Assembly: GCA_022511055.1 (NCBI GenBank)
Contig: JAFLSH010000019.1
Location: 1-17,308, forward strand
Source of the DNA: Prevotella sp.
GTDB lineage: Bacteria; Bacteroidota; Bacteroidia; Bacteroidales; Bacteroidaceae
Reading direction: 5' to 3'
Length of the DNA stretch: 17,308 bases
Shown here: piece by piece, positions 1 to 8,944 of the stretch
Position numbering within the stretch: the stretch's first letter is position 1
Layout of the letters: each line of letters starts with the position of its first letter
Notes under the pieces: generated by a model
Told to the model about the DNA's origin: nothing
What the model saw: the letters and a program-made list of their open reading frames with translations, nothing else
Database searches by the model: none
Program-made: the position numbers and the translations under genes

Positions 1-24
1 CGTGAGTTTTGCCCAAAACTCACG
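1..24. repeat. Perfect inverted repeat (11-bp arms, 2-nt loop)
   Basis: The first 24 bases form a perfect hairpin, with CGTGAGTTTTG at 1-11 and its exact reverse complement at 14-24. It lies about 220 bp beyond the stop codon of the minus-strand MFS gene, so it could end that transcript or the transcript of a gene left of the window. What lies to its left cannot be seen, so a T-run on that side cannot be checked. Its motif recurs in degenerate form at 54-76 and 110-133. Confidence 0.6.
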
Positions 25-37
25 GAGTAATTTTTCT

Positions 38-133
38 AAAGTGCCGCTTTTTTCCAAAAAGTCATGGAGTTTTTGGTCGAAAAGTGCCGCTTTTTTCAGC
101 TAAAGTGCCGAGTTTTTTCCAAAACTCATGGTT
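38..133. repeat. Degenerate intergenic repeats (AAAGTGCCG units)
   Basis: AAAGTGCCG occurs three times (38-46, 81-89, 102-110), each followed by a T-rich stretch. The first two copies share 17 identical bases (38-54 and 81-97). Related CCAAAAnTCATGG segments lie at 54-67 and 119-131 and resemble the right arm of the hairpin at 1-24. CCAAAAA at 54-60 pairs with TTTTTGG at 70-76. A 75-codon open frame crosses the block but is low-complexity and probably not a gene. The function is unknown; a dispersed Bacteroidota intergenic repeat is one possibility. Confidence 0.55.
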
Positions 134-170
134 TTCTTTCGGCCGACCTTGCGGCGCAAAACATATGGCT

Positions 171-230
171 TAACTCCTTTAACTTCTCTAACTTCTTTAA
201 CTCCGAAAAAACTCCTTTAACTCCCGAAAA
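171..230. repeat. Short tandem AACTC/AACTT-type repeats
   Basis: Six or so imperfect 9-12 nt units run in series (taactccttt, aacttctct, aacttcttt, aactccgaaaa, aactccttt, aactcccgaaaa). They end 16 bp before the stop codon of the minus-strand transporter, so they would be transcribed as a purine-rich 3' tail of that mRNA. No gene is supported anywhere in 1-246. Confidence 0.5.
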
Positions 231-246
231 GTGGGCAGTCGTCTTC

Positions 247-1548
247 TTACTTCTTGTCGTTGATTACGAACACGCAGGCAGAGCCGATTAGGAAGCTCAC
301 GCCCGCTACCGTCATCATCGTCGACTGATGCCCCCCGACCAGCGAGAGGATAGTGCCGCCGCAGACGGCCGCTACTATCTGTGGCACGCAGATGGTGCCG
401 TTGAACAGGCCGAGGTATGCGCCCATGTGGCCGTAGCCTTGCAGGGCGTTGGTGACAAAGGTGAACGGCATGGCGAGCATGGCGGCCCATCCGCAGCCTA
501 TCAGCAGGAAGGGTACAATCTGTCCGTACATGTCGGGGATGAAGGGAATGAGCAGAAAGCCCAGTCCGCCCAGCACCAGGCTGACGGCGTAGGCCGCCTT
601 GGTGTTCTTAAACCGTGGCAGCAGCGCCGCCCACGCCACGGAGCCGATGGCCTGAATGGCATAGAGTACGCCGGTCCAGTTGGCCGCCTCCTGATAGTCG
701 CTGGTGGTGGGGTCGATAGTGCCCCATACCGTCTCTGACACGGCATCGACCACGTAGGTCCACATGTAGAGCATGCCCGCCCAGCAGAAGAACTGCACCA
801 GTCCGACCTTCCAGAACATCGCGGGCGCATTGCGCAGCAGCGTGAGCCAGTTGGCAGAGGTCTCTTTCTCGTCGGCCACGGGGTTGTACTCCTGGTATTC
901 CTGTGGGGGCCACTCCCTGACCTTCATCGTGGTGTAGATGACACAGAGTATCAGTATGGCTGCGCCGACATAGAACGACCAGATGACCGAGTCGGGCACT
1001 ACGCCTTCGGGTGCCACGTTGCCGATGCCCACGGCCGCGAAGATGAAGGGGAAGAGGAATCCCACCACCGAGCCGGCGTTGCAGAGGAACGACTGTATGC
1101 TGTACGCCTTCGCCTTCTGCTGCTCGTTCACCATGTCGCCCACCAGCATCTTGAACGGCTGCATGGCCATGTTGATGCTCGTGTCGAGCAGCATCAGCGT
1201 AATCAGTCCGAATATCAGCGCCGTGCCCACGGCCATGCCCAGCGAGCCGGCGTTGGGCAGCAGGCACATCACCGCCACGGCCACCGCCGCGCCCACGAAC
1301 AGGTAGGGAATGCGCCGCCCGAAGCGGGTCCACGTCTTGTCTGACAGGCTGCCGACAATGGGCTGCACGAGTATGCCCATCAGCGGCGGCAGAATCCAGA
1401 AGAAACTCAGCGAGTGCGGGTCGGCACCCAGTGTGCGGAAGATGCGCGAGATGTTGGCACTCTGCAAGGCGTAGGCTATCTGTACGCCGAAGAATCCGAA
1501 ACTCAGATTCCACAATTTCCAAAAGCTCAAATTCGGTTTCTGTCTCAT
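247..1548 (-). CDS. MFS sugar transporter (SLC45/GPH-like), probable malto-oligosaccharide/maltose permease
   Basis: This 433-residue inner-membrane protein has many hydrophobic helices. After the first helix pair it carries the MFS cytoplasmic-loop signature GSLSDKTWTRFGRRIPYL (residues 66-83). The N-terminal FWKLWNLSFGFFGVQIAYAL region is typical of the SLC45-like transporters of Bacteroidota, which are usually annotated as sugar/proton symporters. The start was set at 1548 because the family begins near MRQKPNLSFWKLW; the 24 extra upstream codons would overlap the end of the LacI gene. The gene lies 19 bp behind the LacI gene on the same strand, so the two are probably one operon. The starch genes opposite suggest it imports SusC/amylase products from the periplasm; the substrate is inferred from context only. 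Confidence 0.85.
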   Translation of the reverse strand: MRQKPNLSFWKLWNLSFGFFGVQIAYALQSANISRIFRTLGADPHSLSFFWILPPLMGILVQPIVGSLSDKTWTRFGRRIPYLFVGAAVAVAVMCLLPNAGSLGMAVGTALIFGLITLMLLDTSINMAMQPFKMLVGDMVNEQQKAKAYSIQSFLCNAGSVVGFLFPFIFAAVGIGNVAPEGVVPDSVIWSFYVGAAILILCVIYTTMKVREWPPQEYQEYNPVADEKETSANWLTLLRNAPAMFWKVGLVQFFCWAGMLYMWTYVVDAVSETVWGTIDPTTSDYQEAANWTGVLYAIQAIGSVAWAALLPRFKNTKAAYAVSLVLGGLGFLLIPFIPDMYGQIVPFLLIGCGWAAMLAMPFTFVTNALQGYGHMGAYLGLFNGTICVPQIVAAVCGGTILSLVGGHQSTMMTVAGVSFLIGSACVFVINDKK

Positions 1549-1567
1549 TGTTCTTATGCTTTTTTCT

Positions 1568-2623
1568 TTATTTGGTTGTTCCGCGAATGACCAGGCGGGT
1601 GCGCACGATGCGCTTCTCAATCTTGTCCATCGGCGAGTGGCCCTCCACCTTGTCTATCAGTATCTCGGCCGCCTCCTCGCCGACCCGCTTGCCCCGCTGC
1701 TCAACGGTCGTCAGCATCGGGTCGCAGGCCACGGCGCGCGGCCCGTTGGTGAAGCCGCAGATGCTCACGTCGTCGGGCACTCGCAGCCCCGCGCGCTTCA
1801 CGGTGTAGAGAATGCCCGTGGCCGTGTCGTCGTTCACGGCGAAGTAGCCGTCGGGCGGCGAGTCCAGCGCCAGCAGCTTCGGGGTTATCAGCTCCGCGTC
1901 CTCGCGGTTGTCGCAGATGCCAATGATGTCCTCGTCTATCTGCATGCCGTGCTTCAGCAGCGCGTCTTTGTAGCCGTTGAAGCGGTTTTTCGAGATTTCC
2001 AGATGGCGCGGCGCACCGTAGAAGGCTATGCGCCGGCAGCCGGTTGCTATCAGGTGGGTCACGGCGTTGAGCGCGCCCATGTAGTCGTCGACCACCACGC
2101 GGCTGGCGTTCACCCCCGTGCAGATGCGGTCGTAGAACACCATGGGAATGCCCGAGTCCAGCATCTTCTGGAAGTGGTCGTAGGTCTTGGTGTCCTTTGC
2201 CTGCGAGACAATGACCCCGCACACCTTCTGCCGGTGGAACATCTCGCAGATGCGCGCCTCGCGCTCGAACTTCTCGTTGCTCTGCGCCACCACGATGTAG
2301 TAGCCGCGCGCCATGGCGGCCTCCTCTATGCCGGCCAGCACCGATGAGAAGTAGTAGTGTGCCAGCTCCGGCACAATCACGCCAATCATCCTCGATGGCA
2401 TCATGCGCGAGTGGCGCAGCGCCTCGCCGTTGATGTTCGGGTAGAAGTTGTGGTCGCGGGCATACTGCTGAATCATGCGCCGCCGCTCCTCGCTGATGCG
2501 CGGCGAGTCCTTCAGCGCGCGCGACACGGTGGCAACGCTGATGCCCAGCTCGCGCGCAATGTCCTTCATGGTCATCGGCGTGTGCTGCCTGCTGTTCTCT
2601 GGCGGGTCCTGTCTTTTAGTCAT
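1568..2623 (-). CDS. LacI-family transcriptional regulator of the starch locus
   Basis: This 351-residue protein has a standard LacI layout. A helix-turn-helix spans about residues 18-45 (TMKDIARELGISVATVSRAL), followed by a hinge helix near 63-72 (PNINGEALRH) and a periplasmic-binding-protein-like sensor domain from GVIVPELAHYYFSSVLAGIE (81-100) to the end. The start at 2623 (MTKRQ) was chosen because the longer frame, reaching 2728, would run through the promoter and operator. Met18 (2572) or Met16-17 would be alternatives closer to the helix-turn-helix. LacI proteins bind palindromes with a central CpG, and the perfect 16-bp palindrome at 2713-2728 has one. A second copy precedes the amylase gene. 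It probably senses a malto-oligosaccharide. Bacteroides uses the unrelated SusR for starch, so this is an alternative controller. Whether it activates or represses is discussed in the findings. Confidence 0.93.
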   Translation of the reverse strand: MTKRQDPPENSRQHTPMTMKDIARELGISVATVSRALKDSPRISEERRRMIQQYARDHNFYPNINGEALRHSRMMPSRMIGVIVPELAHYYFSSVLAGIEEAAMARGYYIVVAQSNEKFEREARICEMFHRQKVCGVIVSQAKDTKTYDHFQKMLDSGIPMVFYDRICTGVNASRVVVDDYMGALNAVTHLIATGCRRIAFYGAPRHLEISKNRFNGYKDALLKHGMQIDEDIIGICDNREDAELITPKLLALDSPPDGYFAVNDDTATGILYTVKRAGLRVPDDVSICGFTNGPRAVACDPMLTTVEQRGKRVGEEAAEILIDKVEGHSPMDKIEKRIVRTRLVIRGTTK

Positions 2624-2650
2624 TGGCACAATGTGGCTTCGTTGTGATTG

Positions 2651-2658
2651 CAAAGTTA
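2651..2658 (-). promoter_or_regulatory. -7 box of the lacI-MFS promoter
   Basis: Read on the minus strand this is TAACTTTG followed by C, matching the Bacteroidota -7 consensus TAnnTTTG. It lies 27 bp upstream of the chosen lacI start. No TTTG-like -33 box lies about 20 bp further upstream. The operator edge at 2713 is 55 positions from the first base of the box. Confidence 0.65.
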
Positions 2659-2712
2659 GCCCTTTTTCTGCTCTCTGCCGCACGTTTCGCCGGCAATAGG
2701 CGTCTGAGGCTC

Positions 2713-2728
2713 GTGCAAACGTTTGCAC
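2713..2728. promoter_or_regulatory. LacI-type operator between lacI and susC
   Basis: GTGCAAACGTTTGCAC is a perfect 16-bp palindrome with a central CpG, the type of site bound by LacI/PurR/CcpA-family dimers. It sits in the divergent spacer and is exactly equidistant (55 positions) from the -7 boxes of lacI (2658) and susC (2783). An identical 16-mer lies at 12650-12665 upstream of the amylase gene. The assignment to the adjacent LacI protein is inferred from proximity and repetition. Confidence 0.87.
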
Positions 2729-2782
2729 TTTATGTAATAACGAAAATAAGCGCGAAAAAGTACAATGTTGGTAAAAGAAAAC

Positions 2783-2790
2783 TAATTTTG
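2783..2790 (+). promoter_or_regulatory. -7 box of the susCDEF promoter
   Basis: TAATTTTG followed by CACCAA matches TAnnTTTG. The same 14 bases, TAATTTTGCACCAA, occur at the amylase promoter (12720-12733). There is no TTTG at the -33 position, where the sequence is A-rich. The expected leader is roughly 40-45 nt before the start at 2837. Confidence 0.7.
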
Positions 2791-2836
2791 CACCAAGATT
2801 TTTACGTAAAACTATAAATTAATTCTAAGTTAAGTA

Positions 2837-5800
2837 ATGATGAAGCAGGTAAACATTCAGATTCCGCTAAGGATGCTGACCCTCGTCTTGGGGCTCTTCC
2901 TTACGGTAGGGGCCTTTGCGCAGCAGATAGCTGTGAAAGGCCATGTGAAAGATGCTCAGGGCGAACCTGTCATCGGCGCTACGGTGCGTGTGGCCGACAC
3001 ACAGACGGCCACCGTGACCGACTTCGATGGCAACTTCGCACTGACAGTTAACCAGGGTGCCACCATCAACGTAACCTACATGGGCTTCCAGCCCGCATCA
3101 GCCAAGGCTACGCCCAGCATGGTCATCACCCTGCAGGAAGACCAGACCATACTGAATGATGTGGTGGTCATCGGCTACGGCGTTGCCAAGAAGAACGACC
3201 TGACTGGCTCCGTGACAGCCATCAAGCCTGACGAGAAGAATCACGGTATCATCACCAGCGCCCAGGACATGCTCCAGGGCAAGATAGCCGGTGTGAACGT
3301 CAACTCGTCGTCAGGCGCCCCCGGCGATGGCGCGCAGATACGCATCCGCGGCGGTGCTTCGCTGAACGCCACCAACAATCCGCTGATTGTGATTGACGGT
3401 ATGGCCATGGACAACAACAACACGAAGGGCATGAGCAACCCCCTGTCGCTGGTCAACCCCAATGACATCGAGAGCTTCACCGTCTTGAAAGATGCCTCTG
3501 CCACCGCCATCTACGGTAGCCGCGGCTCTAACGGTGTCATTGTCATCACCACCAAGAAAGGCCGCAAAAACCAGAAGCCGCAGCTCTCATACAACGGCAC
3601 GTTCTCGGTCAGCTCCGTTGCCAAGAGGCTCGATGTCATGAACGCCAAGGAGTATGTCCAGTTCATCAAGGACTACTACGGCGAAGGGTCGCCAGCCTAT
3701 GCCGGTCTCGGCTGGAAGAGCTACAACGAAGATGGTACGCCCGACTATGAGGCAGGCACTTACGATACCGACTGGCAGAGCGAAATCTACAGAAACGGCA
3801 TCAGCCATGACCACAACGTGAGCCTCACCGGCGGCATCAGCAAGGCCGGCTGGTCAATGCCCTACCGCGCCAGCGTGGGCTACACCGGCCAGCAGGGTAT
3901 CCTGAAGGGCTCTGACTACAACCGCTTCACGGCCGGCGTAACGCTGAATCCCTCGCTGCTCAACGACCATCTTAACCTGAACATCAACGCCAAGTACGCC
4001 CATTCCAAGACCACTCCCGGCGGTACGGATGCCATCGGAACGGCTACGCGCATGGACCCCACCCGCCCCGTCAAGAGTGATGACGAGCGATTCAAGAATT
4101 GGGGGGGGTATTGGCAGTGGGTCAAAGATGCCACTGAGTATGACCCCACGTTCCCCTACGCCCGCAACAGTGATGCGCCGAGCAACCCTGTCGAGCAGGT
4201 GGAACATTACAACTTCAACAAGAGTGCCGACATTCTCTTGGGCAACTTCGAGGCAGACTATAAGATTCACGGCTTTGAAGACCTGCACCTCCACCTGAAC
4301 TTGGCCGGCGACTACTCCAACGGTGGCGAGTACACCAGCTACGGCCCTTATAACACCTACGCCTACTACTTCGGCAGCAACGGCGAGGATACGGAGAAGA
4401 AATACAACGTGACTGCCACCGCCTACGCCCAGTACTACAAGGACTTCAACAAAGACCACCACTTCGACATCATGGGCGGCTACGAGTACAGCCGCATGAA
4501 GTACTGGGGCAACAACTGGTACAAGAGCTACTACCCGGAGACCTTCCAGGGATTAGATGATGATGGTAATCCGAAGGCGGGTACGCTCAACAGCTCCTCG
4601 GCCAACAACTGGCGCGGCCAGATTATCCTGGTCAGCTGGCTCGGCCGTGCCAACTACACCCTGCTTGACCGCTATCTCTTCACGGTCAACTTCCGTGCAG
4701 ACGGCTCCAGCCGCTTTGCCGATGGTCACCGCTGGGGCTTCTTCCCATCGGCAGCCTTTGCATGGCGCGTGAAAGATGAGCCGTTCCTGAAGAATGTCGA
4801 TGAGGTCAGCGACCTGAAGTTCCGCCTGAGCTGGGGTAAGACCGGCCAGCAGGATACCGGCAAGGAATACTACACGCCGACTTACAAGGTGAGTACCAGC
4901 GAGACCCACTACTACCCCGTTGGCCCTGATAATCCCGGTATTCTCTACAAGCCGCTGGTCTACAATGATGACCTGACGTGGGAAACCACCACCACATGGA
5001 ACGTAGGCGTGGATTTCGGCATGTTTGACCAGCGCCTGACCCTGAACGTTGATGCCTATAAGCGCAAGACCACTGACCTGCTCTGCACACCGACCATTCC
5101 CGGCGGCATGAACTTCGATAATGCCATGCTGCTGAACGCCGGCTCGCTGGAGAACACGGGTATTGAGGTGGCTGTGTCGGGCAGAATCGTGCAGACCAGG
5201 GACTGGTTTGTGGAGCTGGGTGTCAATGCTGCATACAACCAGAACGAAATCACCGAACTCTACGGCGGAAACGACAAGATTGAGGCAGGCATGAAGGTCG
5301 GCACAGACCAGATGATTACCTACCACAAGATTGGCCTGCCGGCCAACTCCTTCTGGGTCTACCAGCAGGTGTATGACGAGACTGGCCGCCCCATCATGGG
5401 TGCCTATGTCGACCGCAATGCCGATGGTATCATAGACGAAAGTGACCGCTATTTCTACAAGTCCATCTCTGCCCCCTGGACTGGTGGCATCAGCCTGAAG
5501 GTGGCCTATAAGAACTGGGATTTGGGTACAAACTTCCGCGGCAGCTTCGGCAACTATCTGTACAATGCGCTTGAGAACGGAAAAGCCAATACGGCCGTAC
5601 TCTACAACACCAAGGGCTACTACGAGAACAGCACGCCCGAGATTGTCAAGCTGGGCTGGACTTCCTACAACTACAACCTGACTGACTACTTCGTGCAGAA
5701 CGGCTCGTTCCTGAAGTGCGATAACATCACGCTGGGCTACAACTTTGACCGCCTCTTCAAGACTGGGGCTTACCAGGGCATTGCCGGCCGTGTCTATGCT

Positions 5801-5926
5801 TCGTGTACCAACGTGTTCACGCTCACCAAGTACAAGGGCCTTGACCCTGAGCAGACCTCTGGCATGGAGAGCAGTGTCTATCCGCGTTGCCGCACATTCC
5901 TGTTGGGACTTAATCTGAACTTCTAA
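2837..5926 (+). CDS. susC: SusC-like TonB-dependent outer-membrane transporter
   Basis: This 1029-residue protein is of usual SusC length. The signal peptide covers about residues 1-28 (cleavage near AFAQ). A carboxypeptidase-D regulatory-like domain follows at about 31-100 (VKGHVKDAQGEPVIGATV), then the conserved NDVVVIGYG segment (107-115) and a plug domain (about 118-240) containing IRIRGGASLNATNNPLIVID and TAIYGSRGSNGVIVITTKKG. The rest is a long beta-barrel ending in LNLNF with the terminal phenylalanine usual for outer-membrane barrels. It would import malto-oligosaccharides into the periplasm using TonB-ExbBD energy, with SusD as the lid. It is the first gene of susCDEF, with 22 bp to susD. 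Two tandem ATGs (2837, 2840) are possible starts. An 8-G run at 4101-4108 lies within codons 422-424. Starch specificity is inferred from the susE/susF and amylase neighbours. Confidence 0.95.
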   Translation: MMKQVNIQIPLRMLTLVLGLFLTVGAFAQQIAVKGHVKDAQGEPVIGATVRVADTQTATVTDFDGNFALTVNQGATINVTYMGFQPASAKATPSMVITLQEDQTILNDVVVIGYGVAKKNDLTGSVTAIKPDEKNHGIITSAQDMLQGKIAGVNVNSSSGAPGDGAQIRIRGGASLNATNNPLIVIDGMAMDNNNTKGMSNPLSLVNPNDIESFTVLKDASATAIYGSRGSNGVIVITTKKGRKNQKPQLSYNGTFSVSSVAKRLDVMNAKEYVQFIKDYYGEGSPAYAGLGWKSYNEDGTPDYEAGTYDTDWQSEIYRNGISHDHNVSLTGGISKAGWSMPYRASVGYTGQQGILKGSDYNRFTAGVTLNPSLLNDHLNLNINAKYAHSKTTPGGTDAIGTATRMDPTRPVKSDDERFKNWGGYWQWVKDATEYDPTFPYARNSDAPSNPVEQVEHYNFNKSADILLGNFEADYKIHGFEDLHLHLNLAGDYSNGGEYTSYGPYNTYAYYFGSNGEDTEKKYNVTATAYAQYYKDFNKDHHFDIMGGYEYSRMKYWGNNWYKSYYPETFQGLDDDGNPKAGTLNSSSANNWRGQIILVSWLGRANYTLLDRYLFTVNFRADGSSRFADGHRWGFFPSAAFAWRVKDEPFLKNVDEVSDLKFRLSWGKTGQQDTGKEYYTPTYKVSTSETHYYPVGPDNPGILYKPLVYNDDLTWETTTTWNVGVDFGMFDQRLTLNVDAYKRKTTDLLCTPTIPGGMNFDNAMLLNAGSLENTGIEVAVSGRIVQTRDWFVELGVNAAYNQNEITELYGGNDKIEAGMKVGTDQMITYHKIGLPANSFWVYQQVYDETGRPIMGAYVDRNADGIIDESDRYFYKSISAPWTGGISLKVAYKNWDLGTNFRGSFGNYLYNALENGKANTAVLYNTKGYYENSTPEIVKLGWTSYNYNLTDYFVQNGSFLKCDNITLGYNFDRLFKTGAYQGIAGRVYASCTNVFTLTKYKGLDPEQTSGMESSVYPRCRTFLLGLNLNF

Positions 5927-5948
5927 TCCTAAAAAGACGAAAAAAGAC

Positions 5949-7667
5949 ATGAAACTCAATAAGATTAAAGCAATAGTTCCCGCGGCAGCACTGCTGCTTG
6001 CCACGGGCATGACTTCCTGCATGAGCGACCTGAACGATGGCAACATCGACCCCAATGCGCAGTCCCAGGTGAACATCAAGGCGCTCTACAGCAAGTGTTA
6101 TGCGGGGCTTATCATGGAAGGCAATGACGGTGATGCTGACTTCACCATCGAAGATGCCGGTAAGTCTACGCTCATTCGTAATGTCTTCAATTTCAACGTG
6201 CTGTCTACTGATGAGGCTATCTGCTGGTGGAGTGATGGCGGCATTGTTGAAATTGGCTACAACCAGTGCATGCCGGGCACACCAACGCTCCGCTTCTTGT
6301 ACTACCGTCTGGTGTCGAACATCTCGTTCTGCAACCACTATCTCTCGCTGAGTGAGGCACAGCAAGACAAGGCTATGCTGGCAGAGGTGCGCTTTATCCG
6401 CGCCTACAACTACCTGCTGATGCTCGACTTCTTTGGCGACCCCGCGTTTACCACGGAAATTTCGGCCGAGACTCCCAAGCAGGCACACGCCTATAACGAG
6501 AAATTCAATGAAGGCAGCACCTACACCCGTGCCGAGCTGCTGGCCATGGGCCGTGAGTTCCTTTTCAACTGGGTGAAAGATGAGTTGATGGATGCCGAGG
6601 CAGACATGATTGATGCCCAGGCCCGCACCGACCGCGACCCGAACTACGGCCGCGCCGACAAGGCCGCCGCATGGCTGCTGTTGAGCCGCCTGTATCTGAA
6701 CGCAGGTACTTACCTGAACAATGATGGCCAAAACAATCCTTACTGGAAAGAGGCTCAGGAGTATGCCGAGCGGGTTATCAACTCAGACTATAAGCTCTTT
6801 GATGACAGCCGGATTTCTGCCGAGGCCAAGGCCAATGGCTATCAGCCATACGACCTGCTCTTCATGGGCGATAACGGCTCTAACGGCGCCAGCTGCGAAG
6901 CTATTCTGCCGTTGTTGCAAGACGGTAAGATTACCATTGGCTGGGGTGGCTCGCTGTTCTTCGTGGCCGCCATGTGGAATGACCAGATGAGAACGGTAAC
7001 CGGCCTGACTGCCGGAACAACCGAGAACGCCTGGGCAGGCATGCGCTGCCGCCCGCAGCTCATCGAGAAGTTTACCAACAACCCCGCTTTGTTTGTCGAT
7101 AGAACTACGGCTGAGATTCGCGCCATGGGCATTGATGACCGTGCGCTCTTCTGGGGTAAGGGTTTTGGTGATGAAAAACGCACCCTTGACTTGGGCGATA
7201 ACTCTGGATTCTATCAGGGTATTGTCACCACAAAGTGGAACAACAATTACTCCACAGGCGGTACGCCGCATGATGCCCAGTTTGTCGACACAGACTTCTT
7301 CCTGTTCCGCGTGGCAGAGGCTTATCTGAATGCGGCAGAGGCAGACTTGCACCTGGGCGGCTCGAAGGCCAAGGGCTATATCGATGCCATTCGCAACCGC
7401 GCGCATGCCGGTACCAGCACTTCTTATACGCTGGCCGATGTGCTTGATGAGCGCGCCCGTGAGTTCTACTTTGAAGGCCAGCGCCGCACAGACCTGATTC
7501 GCTTCAACCAGTTTGGCGGTGACCAGACCTATATCTGGGACTACAAGGGCGGCTTTGCCAACGGCGGCACTTTCGAGAAGTACCGTAACTTGTTCCCGCT
7601 CCCCTCTTCTGAGGTGATGGCTAACGAGAATCTCACGCAGATAGACGGTTATCCCGAGACTGAATAA
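5949..7667 (+). CDS. susD: SusD-like starch-binding outer-membrane lipoprotein
   Basis: This 572-residue RagB/SusD-family protein is close in length to Bacteroides SusD (about 550). It has a lipoprotein signal peptide with Cys24 in TGMTSC followed by MSDLND. The family helix AEVRFIRAYNYLLMLDFFGDPAFT lies at about residues 140-163. The C-terminal hallmark segments are DTDFFLFRVAEAYLNAAEA and ERAREFYFEGQRRTDLIRF. It sits on the cell surface, forms a complex with SusC and binds starch helices. The start at 5949 gives a good signal peptide. Its position directly after susC (22 bp) and before susE (36 bp) fits one polycistronic transcript. Confidence 0.95.
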   Translation: MKLNKIKAIVPAAALLLATGMTSCMSDLNDGNIDPNAQSQVNIKALYSKCYAGLIMEGNDGDADFTIEDAGKSTLIRNVFNFNVLSTDEAICWWSDGGIVEIGYNQCMPGTPTLRFLYYRLVSNISFCNHYLSLSEAQQDKAMLAEVRFIRAYNYLLMLDFFGDPAFTTEISAETPKQAHAYNEKFNEGSTYTRAELLAMGREFLFNWVKDELMDAEADMIDAQARTDRDPNYGRADKAAAWLLLSRLYLNAGTYLNNDGQNNPYWKEAQEYAERVINSDYKLFDDSRISAEAKANGYQPYDLLFMGDNGSNGASCEAILPLLQDGKITIGWGGSLFFVAAMWNDQMRTVTGLTAGTTENAWAGMRCRPQLIEKFTNNPALFVDRTTAEIRAMGIDDRALFWGKGFGDEKRTLDLGDNSGFYQGIVTTKWNNNYSTGGTPHDAQFVDTDFFLFRVAEAYLNAAEADLHLGGSKAKGYIDAIRNRAHAGTSTSYTLADVLDERAREFYFEGQRRTDLIRFNQFGGDQTYIWDYKGGFANGGTFEKYRNLFPLPSSEVMANENLTQIDGYPETE

Positions 7668-7703
7668 ACAGAACACTATTAACAGAAAAATAAGAAACGC
7701 AAT

Positions 7704-8918
7704 ATGGACAAAAGATTATTGCTTGGCGCATTGCTGATAGGCACCGCCGGCTTATTTACGGCCTGTTCAGATGACAATGACTCCAACCCCACGCTGATTC
7801 AGCCCACGGAGTTCATACTGAACAAACCGGCCTACATCAACGAGACCGTTGACCTGACACAGACCGATAAGCTCCATCTGTCATGGTCACAGCCTCAGTA
7901 CACGAGCGACAATGCTCCCGTGAACATCACCTACGAGATTCAGGTGTCGCCCACCAACTCGTTCAATGTCTCCGTGGCTGAGGCAGAGGCCGATGAGGAA
8001 GGGCTGCTACAGGCTGACTACGCCATTGTAGACCGCACCACCCAGTTCTGCACCTATGACTTGGTGGCTGATGACTTGGCCAAGGCCATAGAGCAGGTCA
8101 CCAGATGGGGCGCAGACGAAGTTCCCCACGAGTTTACGGTGCATCTGCGCGTGAATGCCTACTTCCTGGAAGGCACGAAGAAGCTGAACGAGATTGCATC
8201 TGCATCTATTGGTATCAGTGTCAACCCCTACTACTATGAGCTGAAAGATGCTGCGCCCATCATGTGGTATCTGGTTGGTAACAACATTGGCGATGGCGCT
8301 TGGAGCGATAAGCCGGGTGAGAGCAGCTTCCCGCTGTTCATTCAGAGTGACTATGTCTATGACAAGGCCACCGGCGCCGGCGAGATTACCTATCTCAACT
8401 ACTTCACTACGGATGGCTGGAAGCTGCAGCCCGCAGACTTCAACTGGGATTACGGCTTCATGGGCGATGGTGCCAACACTGCTGTCTACCGTAACGGCGG
8501 TGGCGACAACGGTAACATCTGGGTCGACCCGGAAGGCTACTATCTGGTGAAAATTAACACCGGCTCTAATGAGTGTTTCATTGAACGGCAGGATATTACG
8601 CCATACGACTATGGCCAGATTTGCCTGAGCGGCAGCTTCAACGGCTGGGCTGACACAGACATGATTCCTGTCAACAAGAGTGGCGAGAATCACGTGTGGA
8701 GCTACACGCTGACCGTTGCCGAGGGCGCTGTTGAGCAGGTGAAGTTCAAGATTGCCACCTCTTGGGATACCAACTGGGGCTATGGCTCTGAAGATGGCGA
8801 GGTGAACACTTGCGGTAAGGGTGTTGGCGGCGGCAAGAACATCGGTATTGCCGAGGGTACATGGGTTATCATGTTCAACGACATTACCGGCGAGTTCAGT
8901 ATCGTTCCGAAAAACTAA
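7704..8918 (+). CDS. susE: SusE-like surface starch-binding lipoprotein
   Basis: This protein has 404 residues (Bacteroides SusE has about 387). The lipobox ends at Cys21 (LFTAC) and is followed by SDDNDS, an acidic stretch typical of the Bacteroidota surface-export signal. The SusE N-terminal domain covers about 30-170 (FILNKPAYINETVDLTQTDK; LHLSWSQPQYT). Two beta-sandwich carbohydrate-binding modules follow: about 185-295 (IMWYLVGNNIGDGAW), and about 303-404 (CLSGSFNGWADTDM, then SWDTNWGYGSEDGEVN). The last module resembles the last module of the next gene. Such proteins bind starch at the surface without cutting it. The third position in the sus operon supports the call. SusE-type proteins diverge strongly in sequence, so orthology to SusE is less certain than the family. 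Confidence 0.88.
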   Translation: MDKRLLLGALLIGTAGLFTACSDDNDSNPTLIQPTEFILNKPAYINETVDLTQTDKLHLSWSQPQYTSDNAPVNITYEIQVSPTNSFNVSVAEAEADEEGLLQADYAIVDRTTQFCTYDLVADDLAKAIEQVTRWGADEVPHEFTVHLRVNAYFLEGTKKLNEIASASIGISVNPYYYELKDAAPIMWYLVGNNIGDGAWSDKPGESSFPLFIQSDYVYDKATGAGEITYLNYFTTDGWKLQPADFNWDYGFMGDGANTAVYRNGGGDNGNIWVDPEGYYLVKINTGSNECFIERQDITPYDYGQICLSGSFNGWADTDMIPVNKSGENHVWSYTLTVAEGAVEQVKFKIATSWDTNWGYGSEDGEVNTCGKGVGGGKNIGIAEGTWVIMFNDITGEFSIVPKN

Positions 8919-8944
8919 GTTTAATGATTTAATTGAATTAAGTT

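Noticed and set aside
38..133. CRISPR-like array
   Set aside because: The units are short, unevenly spaced (43 and 21 bp) and degenerate, with no spacers or cas genes.
64..291. 75-codon frame at the left end
   Set aside because: It consists of the repeats and overlaps the 3' end of the transporter; composition is low-complexity.
2624..2728. Longer start for the LacI gene at 2728 (35 extra codons)
   Set aside because: It would run through the -7 box and the operator, and the extra residues do not resemble a LacI N-terminus.
4553..6079. 508-codon antisense frame over the susC 3' end and susD start
   Set aside because: susC and susD are unambiguous here, and the antisense peptide has no recognisable motif.
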